NCBI RefSeq assembly: GCF_002870965.1 | Contig: NZ_PHSO01000005.1 | Coordinates: 62,001-126,000 of the forward strand | From: Tsuneonella flava | GTDB taxonomy: Bacteria; Pseudomonadota; Alphaproteobacteria; Sphingomonadales; Sphingomonadaceae | Direction of reading: 5' to 3' | Length of the DNA: 64,000 bases | Shown: positions 18,939 through 25,878 of the stretch, piece by piece | How positions within the stretch are numbered: the stretch's first letter is position 1 | Layout of the letters: each line of letters starts with the position of its first letter | Program-made: the position numbers and the translations under genes | The notes under the pieces: model-generated | The model's database searches: none | Told to the model about the DNA's origin: nothing | What the model saw: the letters and a program-made list of their open reading frames with translations, nothing else

Positions 18939-19052
18939 CAGCACCGGCGAAAACCCCTAGGGCATACGTCGCCCCGGACCTGATCCGGGGCCCCGCTTTT
19001 CTTCCGCGCCGCGTTGGAGGAAGCTGGACCCCGGCTCGGGGGCCGGGGTGAC
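18939..19052 (+). repeat. Dispersed repeat, copy B (75-bp shared with 21853-21927; 88-bp shared with copy A)
   Basis: 18965-19052 repeats copy A. 18939-19013 (CAGCACCGGCGAAAACCCCT ... CTTCCGCGCCGCG) is nearly identical, 71 of 75 bases by eye, to the reverse complement of 21853-21927. Copy B is therefore the fullest version of the element in the window. Confidence 0.85.
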
Positions 19053-19121
19053 AATTACGGTGGAGTGCGGCTCCTCGGCAAACCGCCCCTCGAACGGGAA
19101 CGGGAACAAGCCTTCCCGCCT

Positions 19122-19239
19122 CGTCAGTGCGAGGAGCGTAGCGACGTGGCAATCCATGGCTCGCCGGTCGCTTGCATCACAACTGCCGTGACGGGCAGAA
19201 CCGTTCCGCCCTGAATTGCTTCACTGCGTCGCAATGACG
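19122..19239. repeat. Second inverted pair of the CATTGCGAGG repeat
   Basis: The left arm 19122-19159 (CGTCAGTGCGAGGAGCGTAG ... GGCAATCCATGG) is matched by the inverted right arm 19213-19239 (GAATTGCTTCACTGCG..GCAATGACG). Same family as 3335-3373 and 18729-18850. Confidence 0.8.
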
Positions 19240-19321
19240 AACGAAGGGCAGCACCGGAGTGAGGTGGGCACGAACACGGTTCCACCGCATCACCCCACAC
19301 CGTCAGGCCGCAACCTGCCCG

Positions 19322-19552
19322 TCAGTAATTCGCAGGCGGATCGCTGGCGGGGAAGCTCTGGTCGCTGTCCTCGTCGGTTTCGCTCCATTTGCGGCGCGGT
19401 GTGTCGCGCATGGCCGATGGTCCGGCATCGCGAACGTCGACGTTACCCTGATTTCCGGCAAAGGCCGCACGGTCGCTGCCCTGCCGTTTTTCGAAATATT
19501 TGTACCCGGCATAACCCAGGGCTCCGAGCGCGGCGAGTTTCAGTAAAGCCAT
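19322..19552 (-). CDS. Small membrane-anchored protein of unknown function
   Basis: This 76-aa protein begins MALLKLAALGALGYAGYKYF, an N-terminal hydrophobic segment that probably anchors it. A charged, disordered tail ends DSDQSFPASDPPANY. Tails of the form SFPASDPP are frequent in sphingomonad proteins of unknown role. The ATG at 19552 has a ribosome site GAGAGG 6 nt upstream. The stop lies at the edge of the repeat region. murA is upstream on the same strand, 62 bp away. Confidence 0.75.
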   Translation of the reverse strand: MALLKLAALGALGYAGYKYFEKRQGSDRAAFAGNQGNVDVRDAGPSAMRDTPRRKWSETDEDSDQSFPASDPPANY

Positions 19553-19613
19553 GATAAACCTCTCTTTCTTACCCCACCAACGGTTGGGAGTGAAGAAAGG
19601 TCCACGCTTCGCC

Positions 19614-20897
19614 TCAGTCGTCGCCCACCCGTTCGACTTGCGCGCCGACCAGAGCGAGTTTCTCTTCCAGCCGTTCGTACCCACGGTCGAGGTGGTAGAG
19701 GCGGCGGACCTGCGTCTGCCCTTCGGCGGCAAGCCCGGCGATCACCAGGCTCATCGACGCGCGCAGATCGGTCGCCATCACTTCCGCCCCGTGCAGCTTG
19801 CCCACACCCTTGACGATTGCGGTGCGGCCGCTGGTTTCGATATCGGCCCCCATGCGCGCCAGTTCGGGCACGTGCATATACCGGTTTTCGAAGATCGTTT
19901 CGGTCAGCACACTGGTGCCTTCGGCCACTGTCAGCAGAGCCATCAACTGCGCCTGCATATCGGTGGCCAGCCCCGGATAGGGCGCGGTCGAAAGGTTGGT
20001 CGCCTTCAGCGGCCCCTCGGCGGCGATCCGCACGCCTTTCTTATCCGCATCGCACGCCACACCAATGTTACGCAGCGCGTGCAGCGTGGCCTGCATCTCG
20101 TCCGCCTTCGCCCCGTCGAGATAGACCTCGCCGCCGGTGATCGCCGCGGCACAGGCATAGGAACCGGCTTCGATCCGGTCGGCCATCACGCGGTAAGTCG
20201 CGCCATGCAGACGCTTGACCCCGTGCACCGTCAGTTCGGAATTGCCGATCCCTTCGATCTCCGCCCCCATCGCCACCAGCAGGTTGCACAGGTCGACGAT
20301 TTCCGGCTCGCGCGCGGCATTGCTCAGGCGGCAGGTGCCACTGGCGAGCACCGCCGCCATCAGCGCATTTTCCGTCGCGCCCACCGAAACCACGGGAAAG
20401 TCGAACTCGCCCCCCGGCAAGCCGCCATCGGGCGCATGGGCGCGGACGTATCCCTGCGCCAGTTCGATCTGCGCTCCGAATGCCTCCAGCGCTTTCAGGT
20501 GCAGGTCGATCGGACGGTTGCCGATGGCGCACCCGCCGGGCAGCGAGACAGTCGCTTCGCCCATCCGCGCCAGCATCGGGCCAAGCACGAGGATCGAGGC
20601 GCGCATTTTCCGCACCAGATCGTAAGGCGCGACAGTGCCGGTGATGCGGGTCGCTTCCAGTGTCATCACCCGGCCGAAATCTTCCGGCCTGCTGCCCTGA
20701 ATGGCAGTGGTGACGCCGAACTGGTTCATCAGATGCTGAAACCCGTCGATATCGGCCAGCCGCGGCAGGTTCCGCAAAGTCAGCGGTTCGTCGGTTAACA
20801 GCGCGCAGGGAATCAGCGTGAGCGCGGCGTTCTTCGCGCCGGAAATCGGGATCGTGCCGTTAAGGCGTTTACCGCCTTCGATAATAATCTTGTCCAT
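19614..20897 (-). CDS. murA: UDP-N-acetylglucosamine 1-carboxyvinyltransferase
   Basis: This 427-aa enzyme transfers enolpyruvate from PEP to UDP-GlcNAc, the first committed step of peptidoglycan synthesis. The catalytic Cys123 lies in [14 protein letters not shown], so the fosfomycin-binding cysteine is present. The N-terminal ISGAKNAAL and late [17 protein letters not shown] motifs, in two parts ([21 protein letters not shown]), are intact. It is divergent from galU, with 76 bp between starts. Confidence 0.97.
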   Translation of the reverse strand: MDKIIIEGGKRLNGTIPISGAKNAALTLIPCALLTDEPLTLRNLPRLADIDGFQHLMNQFGVTTAIQGSRPEDFGRVMTLEATRITGTVAPYDLVRKMRASILVLGPMLARMGEATVSLPGGCAIGNRPIDLHLKALEAFGAQIELAQGYVRAHAPDGGLPGGEFDFPVVSVGATENALMAAVLASGTCRLSNAAREPEIVDLCNLLVAMGAEIEGIGNSELTVHGVKRLHGATYRVMADRIEAGSYACAAAITGGEVYLDGAKADEMQATLHALRNIGVACDADKKGVRIAAEGPLKATNLSTAPYPGLATDMQAQLMALLTVAEGTSVLTETIFENRYMHVPELARMGADIETSGRTAIVKGVGKLHGAEVMATDLRASMSLVIAGLAAEGQTQVRRLYHLDRGYERLEEKLALVGAQVERVGDD

Positions 20898-20973
20898 TGC
20901 GCGGCATTAGCGTGTTTCCAAGCGCTCGCAAGTCGCGGTTGCGCGGGGGCGGCACAGTGCTTATCCCCGTATC

Positions 20974-21852
20974 ATGACCGACCGTAAGCCGATCAGGAAA
21001 GCCGTATTCCCCGTTGCCGGGCTCGGCACGCGTTTCCTTCCTGCGACCAAGGCCATTCCCAAGGAATTGTTGCCGATCGTCGATCGCCCGCTGATCCAGT
21101 ATGCCGTGGACGAAGCGCGCGAAGCGGGGATCGAACAGATGATCTTCGTCACCGGTCGCGGCAAGACCGCCATCGTCGAACATTTCGATATCGCTTACGA
21201 GTTGGAAACGACGATGGCCGAGCGCGGAAAATCGCTCGACGTGCTGGCCCCGACCCGCTTCACCCCCGGCGATATCATCACGGTGCGCCAGCAGGTGCCG
21301 CTGGGCCTCGGCCACGCGATCTGGTGCGCCCGCGCCATCGTAGGGGACGAACCGTTCGCGATCCTGCTGCCCGATGAACTGATGATCGGCCAGCCCGGCT
21401 GCATGAAACAGATGGTCGATGCCTATAATCAGGTCGGCGGCAATCTGATCAGCGTGCTGGAAGTGCCGCAGGAATCGGTATCGAGTTACGGCGTGATCGC
21501 ACCGGGCGAAACCGTGTCCGATACACTCACCGAAGTGACCGGGCTGGTGGAAAAACCGCCGGTCGAACAGGCCCCGTCGAACAAGATCCTCTCTGGCCGC
21601 TATATCCTGCAACCCGAAGTCATGCGGACGCTGGAAGATCAGGAGAAGGGCGCAGGCGGCGAAATCCAGCTCACCGATGCGATGGCCCGAATGATTGGCA
21701 CTCAGCCGTTCCACGCGGTGACATTCGACGGCAAACGCTACGATTGCGGCAGCAAGACCGGCTTTGTGGAGGCAACCCTCGCGCTCGCGCTGCAACGCGA
21801 AGACATGGGCAACGAAGTCCGCGCCATCGCGCAACGCCTGCTGGCGGAATAA
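20974..21852 (+). CDS. galU: UTP--glucose-1-phosphate uridylyltransferase
   Basis: This 292-aa nucleotidyltransferase makes UDP-glucose for cell-surface glycans. The signature VAGLGTRFLPATKAIPKE is at residues 12-29, and VEKPP and the C-terminal YDCGSKTGFVEA substrate motifs are present. It has the usual bacterial GalU length. A 75-bp dispersed repeat begins directly after the stop codon. Confidence 0.96.
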   Translation: MTDRKPIRKAVFPVAGLGTRFLPATKAIPKELLPIVDRPLIQYAVDEAREAGIEQMIFVTGRGKTAIVEHFDIAYELETTMAERGKSLDVLAPTRFTPGDIITVRQQVPLGLGHAIWCARAIVGDEPFAILLPDELMIGQPGCMKQMVDAYNQVGGNLISVLEVPQESVSSYGVIAPGETVSDTLTEVTGLVEKPPVEQAPSNKILSGRYILQPEVMRTLEDQEKGAGGEIQLTDAMARMIGTQPFHAVTFDGKRYDCGSKTGFVEATLALALQREDMGNEVRAIAQRLLAE

Positions 21853-21927
21853 CGCGGCGCGGAAGAAAAGCGGGGCCCCGGATCAGGTCCGGGGCGACGT
21901 GGGCCGTAGGGGTTTTCGCTGGTGCTG
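21853..21927 (-). repeat. 75-bp dispersed repeat, inverted copy C
   Basis: The reverse complement of this stretch matches 18939-19013 at about 71 of 75 bases. It begins at the first base after the galU stop. Copies B and C bracket murA, galU and the 76-aa gene as inverted repeats. The remaining 21928-22000 shows no gene. Confidence 0.85.
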
Positions 21928-22000
21928 ACGCCTGCGGGGTGGTGCGGGTGTAGTGAGGGACTGGGGGACTGGGGAGCCGCACCCCACCAGCCCCCAACCG

Positions 22001-23545
22001 TCACGCGTTCTCAGTCTGAGCAGCTATCGCCGCATATTCGTCGCGCAGTTCGCGCTTATAAAGCTTGCCATTGGCTTCGCGCGGCAGTTGCGCGCGGAAA
22101 TCGATCTGGCGCGGCATCTTGATGCGGGCGAGACCGGGGGCGAGGAAGGCGCGCAGTTCTTCCTCCAGCGCAGGCCCGGCGTCCGCCATATCGACCGGCT
22201 GGACCACGGCAACAACCCGTTCGCCCATATCGGGATCGGGCGCGCCGATCACCGCGGCGTCCATCACCTTGTCATGCGTGACCAGCAGGTTCTCGATTTC
22301 CTGCGGATAAATATTGACCCCGCCGGAGATAATCATGTGGCTCTTGCGGTCGGTCAGATAGAGGAACCCGTCTTCATCGACATGCCCGATATCGCCCAGT
22401 GTCATCCACCCTTCGCGATGCATCGCCTCCGCTGTCTTTTCCGGGTCGTTGTGATACGTGGGCAGGACATCGTTCTCGAAATAGAGCAGACCATCGGTGC
22501 CCGCGGGCACTTCCGCCCCGTCCGGGCCGCAGACATGCAGCTTGCCATGAATTGCACGCCCCACGCTGCCCTGGTGTGTCAGCCAGTCCTCGCTGCGGAT
22601 CAATGTCATGCCGATCCCTTCGGACCCGGCATAGTATTCCAGCACGATCGGCCCCCACCATTCGATCATCGCCCGCTTCACCGGCACCGGGCACGGGGCG
22701 GCGGCGTGGATCGCGCGGCGGTGGCTCGACAAATCGTAGCGGGTGCGAACATCCTCCTCCAGCTTGAGCATACGGATGAAATGGGTCGGCACCCACTGGC
22801 TGTCGGTCACACGGTATTTCTCAATCGCCGCCAGCGCCGCTTCGGGATCGAATTTCTCCATAATCACGACTGTGCCGCCCAGCCGGTGGACCGTGCAGCA
22901 CCACGCCAGCGGAGCGGCATGATACAGCGGCGCGGGGGAGAGATAGACCATCTCGCCATCGGCGGGCATCCCCACGCCCATCACCGCCAGCCCGACCAGC
23001 GCGTTGGTTTCCTGAATATCCTCGCTCGGCGGCGGCGGCGGCTTCACGCCTTTGGGTCGCCCTGTCGTGCCTGAGCTATAGAGCATATAGGCGCCCGGTG
23101 CCTGATCGGGGATCGGCGTGGCGGGCTGTTGCGCCAGCGCAGCGGAGAAATCCTCCGCCCCCGCGCCGCCTACGATCATCTGGCGGCAATCGGGGCATTC
23201 GTCGCGCAGCGCCGCGCTGACATCGGCGAAATACGGAGTCGTAATCAGCGTCTTCGCCCCCGAATCGCGGAGGATATAGGCGACCTCCGGCGCAGTCAGC
23301 CGGGTGGAAACCGGCACCAGCATCGTGCCCGCGCGTTGCGATCCCCACACCAGCGGCAGATAGAGCGCGTTGTTTTCCATCAACACGCCAAAGGCATCGC
23401 CCCGCCCGAACCCGTTGGCGCGCAGCCATTGGGCAAAGCGGTTGGCGGTGGCGTCCATCTCGGCATAGGTCACCGTTTCACCGCTGTCGGCCATGATAAT
23501 CGCCGGGCGGTCGGCACGGGTCTGCGCGTGGCTTACCGGGTGCAT
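22001..23545 (-). CDS. Acyl-CoA synthetase (AMP-forming)
   Basis: This 514-aa ANL-superfamily ligase activates a carboxylic acid to its CoA thioester via an acyl-AMP. The phosphate-binding motif YSSGTTGRPKG is at residues 156-166. YYAGSEGIGMT (motif A5) and LGDIGHVDEDGFLYLTDR (A7/A8), read as LGDIGHVDED and GFLYLTDRK, follow. The substrate is not predictable; a medium or long fatty acid is likely. The ATG at 23545 has GGAGAG upstream. A GGC-triplet run encodes five prolines right after the P-loop (near 23030). Confidence 0.88.
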   Translation of the reverse strand: MHPVSHAQTRADRPAIIMADSGETVTYAEMDATANRFAQWLRANGFGRGDAFGVLMENNALYLPLVWGSQRAGTMLVPVSTRLTAPEVAYILRDSGAKTLITTPYFADVSAALRDECPDCRQMIVGGAGAEDFSAALAQQPATPIPDQAPGAYMLYSSGTTGRPKGVKPPPPPSEDIQETNALVGLAVMGVGMPADGEMVYLSPAPLYHAAPLAWCCTVHRLGGTVVIMEKFDPEAALAAIEKYRVTDSQWVPTHFIRMLKLEEDVRTRYDLSSHRRAIHAAAPCPVPVKRAMIEWWGPIVLEYYAGSEGIGMTLIRSEDWLTHQGSVGRAIHGKLHVCGPDGAEVPAGTDGLLYFENDVLPTYHNDPEKTAEAMHREGWMTLGDIGHVDEDGFLYLTDRKSHMIISGGVNIYPQEIENLLVTHDKVMDAAVIGAPDPDMGERVVAVVQPVDMADAGPALEEELRAFLAPGLARIKMPRQIDFRAQLPREANGKLYKRELRDEYAAIAAQTENA

Positions 23546-23615
23546 CCATCTCTCTCCATTGCGACTCCTTATGCGGAGTTCGATTGGGTCGAGACTAGTT
23601 GCAAACGGCAACCGG

Positions 23616-23662
23616 GCAAGCAAAAAGGCGGCGGGATCGCTCCCGGCCGCCTTTTTGCTTGC
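23616..23662 (-). terminator. Strong bidirectional intrinsic terminator
   Basis: The 17-bp perfect stem GCAAGCAAAAAGGCGGC (23616-23632) pairs with 23646-23662 around a 13-nt loop. The A5 and T5 runs lie within the stem and give a U-tract in both directions. It lies 27 bp downstream of the M23 peptidase gene and upstream of the acyl-CoA ligase start, so it separates these two minus-strand genes. Confidence 0.92.
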
Positions 23663-23688
23663 TTGCGGTGATTGCGAAGCGGGCGGGC

Positions 23689-24393
23689 TTACTCGCCGCC
23701 GCGGCCGCCGGTGCTGTCCGCCACCATCATCACCCGGCGCTGAGCATCCGATTCAACCATGTACGGGATCGGGTTGACCGCCTGGCCATCGACGCGGACT
23801 TCGTAATGCAGGTGCGGGCCGGTCGAACGGCCGGTGCTGCCGACATAGCCGATCACTTCGCCTTTCTTCACCCGTTCGCCAGCGGCAACCGCCAGACGCG
23901 ACAGGTGGGCATAGCGGGTCTGCAGCGACGCGCCGTGATCGATCGCGATATAGAGGCCGTAGCTGGAAAAACGATCGGCGCGCTGCACCACACCGTCTGC
24001 CGTGGCATAGACCGGGGTGCCGGTCGGCGCGGCCAGATCGATACCCTTGTGCGCGCGACGGCCACCGATAACCGGGTGTTCGCGCATCCCGTAATTGCTG
24101 GTGGTGCGGGCGCCATCGACCGGCATCTGCGACGGGATCGACACGGCGATGGATGTTGCCGGCGGTGCCGACGGACCGTTCTGATCGAGCGAGCGCCACG
24201 AAGCGAACAGTTGCTTGAACTGTTCATCCCCGCCGGAGATCGACGATGCTTTGGCATCGCGCACCGGGGCGGAAATGTCGGTGGCAGCGGCGGCGCTGGC
24301 ATTGGCCAGTGCCGGGCTCATCCCTGCGGTGAAAAAAGCGGCAACCGATGCGATCACGGCGAAGATTCGGCGTTGCAAACTGCTTACGACCAC
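23689..24393 (-). CDS. M23-family peptidase (murein hydrolase-like)
   Basis: This 234-aa secreted protein has a signal peptide (about 1-30) and a C-terminal M23 (LytM) domain. Zinc ligands are visible in REHPVIGGRRAHKGIDLAA (read REHPV and HKGID) and HLHYEVRVDG. A glycine-rich loop (GYVGSTGRSTGPHLH) precedes the HxH. It probably cleaves peptidoglycan cross-links or activates amidases. The GTG start at 24393 has AAGGA 9 nt upstream; an upstream TTG (24426) lacks one. It ends at a strong terminator. Confidence 0.88.
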   Translation of the reverse strand: MVVSSLQRRIFAVIASVAAFFTAGMSPALANASAAAATDISAPVRDAKASSISGGDEQFKQLFASWRSLDQNGPSAPPATSIAVSIPSQMPVDGARTTSNYGMREHPVIGGRRAHKGIDLAAPTGTPVYATADGVVQRADRFSSYGLYIAIDHGASLQTRYAHLSRLAVAAGERVKKGEVIGYVGSTGRSTGPHLHYEVRVDGQAVNPIPYMVESDAQRRVMMVADSTGGRGGE

Positions 24394-24546
24394 GAAATCC
24401 CGTCCTTGTTTTTGCCGCACATGCAATGCGCGGTACGATCCGAAGGTATCGGCAAAACAAACCCGAAGGCCTGCTTCGCGAAAAATTTCTGAGACTTTAC
24501 GGAACCCCCCGCCGTCTCGTGGATTATGGGTTAACCGTTGAAAGAT

Positions 24547-25392
24547 TTACGAAGCAAGCGCAGCGCACGCTTCCAGCGATAAACCGGCTGCTGAACGCGC
24601 CGAGTCGTTGAACGGAGGCTTCAGCCCACCCCTAAAGTGCCGCCGAACCAGCCGAATCCAGAGATTTTCTGCCGATTCACCAAGCGATTCAGCAATCGCC
24701 CCAAGATACCTGGCGCCGACCGCGACATGGCGGATTTCATCGTCAAGGATTCGCTGAAGCAGCCGCGCGCCCGCTTCGTCGCCCTGCGCCCGTACCCGGT
24801 CGCGCATGGCGGGCGTGACATCCAGCCCGCGCGCCTCCAGCACCATCGGCACCACAGCCAGCCGCGCGGCGACATCGTGCGCGGTTTCCTCCGCCGCCTG
24901 CCACAGCCCGTCGTGCGCGGGCAAAGCGCCATAATGGCTGCCCAACTGGCGCAGCTTGCGATCGATCAGCGCGAAATGCATCGCCTCGTCCGCGGCCACC
25001 GCCAGAAAATCGCTGACGAATTCCGCCCCCATCTCTGCGCCGAACCGCCCCGCCATATCGAGCGCGAGATCGATGGCGACGAATTCGATATGCGCCAGCG
25101 AATGCCACAGCGCGATCCGCGCCCGTTCCGATCCCCCGCGCCCGCGCTTGGGCATGCGGTTGGGTGCCAGCAGCTCCGGCGCTGCGGGCCGCGCCGGGCG
25201 GTCGGGCATCGCCGCATCGAACCCCCACGCCAGCCGCCCCAGCCGCCAGTCGCGCGCAACCTGCCGCGCCGCGAACACCTTCGCCTGCGGATCGGCGGTC
25301 AGCAGCGCAGCACGGATCGCCGATCCAACAGCGGCGGGCGCGGCGGGCGGATTGGCGGCGGGCGGGTCTGCGGCGATCGGAGACGCGGTCAT
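24547..25392 (-). CDS. DUF455 family ferritin-like protein
   Basis: This 281-aa protein matches the DUF455 family, a ferritin-like four-helix fold with Glu/His metal ligands (SLAHIEFVAIDLALDMAG as SLAHIEFVA; ADEAMHFALI; DDEIRHVAVG). The first 35 residues are Ala/Pro-rich and poorly conserved. The function is unknown; a di-iron oxygenase or tRNA-modifying role has been suggested for relatives. It follows bcp by 14 bp in the glnE-bcp-DUF455 operon. The start at 25392 drops a long non-homologous extension. Confidence 0.82.
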   Translation of the reverse strand: MTASPIAADPPAANPPAAPAAVGSAIRAALLTADPQAKVFAARQVARDWRLGRLAWGFDAAMPDRPARPAAPELLAPNRMPKRGRGGSERARIALWHSLAHIEFVAIDLALDMAGRFGAEMGAEFVSDFLAVAADEAMHFALIDRKLRQLGSHYGALPAHDGLWQAAEETAHDVAARLAVVPMVLEARGLDVTPAMRDRVRAQGDEAGARLLQRILDDEIRHVAVGARYLGAIAESLGESAENLWIRLVRRHFRGGLKPPFNDSARSAAGLSLEACAALAS

Positions 25393-25406
25393 GGATGGCG
25401 GATTGC

Positions 25407-25877
25407 TCAAAGCGCCTTCGCGGCCTCCAGCACTTCCTGCGCGTGGCCCTTGACCCGCACTTTGCTCCAGATGCGGGCAATCGTGCCATCTGCGGCCAGC
25501 AGATAGGTGCTGCGGATCATGCCCATGTAGGTCCGGCCGTAATTCTTCTTCTCGCCCCACACGCCCAGCGCATCGGACAGGCCGCCTTCTTCCGCATCGG
25601 TGGCCAGCGGCACCTTCAGATCCTGCTTTTCGATGAAGTTGCGGTGTTTTTGCGGCGAATCCTTGCTTACCCCAAGCAATGCGACCCCGTGTGCGGCGAA
25701 TTCATCCGCCAATGTGGTGAAATCCTTCGCCTCGGTGGTGCATCCGGGGGTATTGTCCTTTGGATAGAACCAGATAACCGCCTTCTTTCCTGTCAAAGAT
25801 GATGGTGAAATGGTGCCACCGTCGGGCGTTTCCATAGCGATGTCGGGCATCTTGTCGCCCACTTGCGGGAAAGTCAT
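25407..25877 (-). CDS. bcp: Thioredoxin-dependent thiol peroxidase, BCP type
   Basis: This 156-aa peroxiredoxin reduces hydrogen and organic peroxides. The peroxidatic cysteine is Cys46 in PKDNTPGCTTEA. It is the only cysteine, so the nearby resolving cysteine of E. coli BCP (five residues on) is missing and a 1-Cys mechanism or an external thiol is implied. The start ATG lies 1 bp after the glnE stop (TGACATG), so the two are co-translated. Confidence 0.93.
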   Translation of the reverse strand: MTFPQVGDKMPDIAMETPDGGTISPSSLTGKKAVIWFYPKDNTPGCTTEAKDFTTLADEFAAHGVALLGVSKDSPQKHRNFIEKQDLKVPLATDAEEGGLSDALGVWGEKKNYGRTYMGMIRSTYLLAADGTIARIWSKVRVKGHAQEVLEAAKAL

Positions 25878-25878
25878 G

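Larger units (their letters stand above)
18520..19321. other. 0.8-kb gene-free repeat region
   Basis: No gene is supported here. The stretch is a mosaic of dispersed repeats: two copies of an 88-bp element (18587-18674, 18965-19052) and four copies of a 35-40-bp palindromic element arranged as two inverted pairs (18729-18850 and 19122-19239). Open frames across it are produced by the repeats in several phases and carry no recognisable domain. Confidence 0.75.

Noticed and set aside
24500-24546. GGGTTAACCG near 24530 as a CtrA site for the M23 peptidase gene
   Set aside because: Only one TTAA half is present; the second half is absent at the required spacing.
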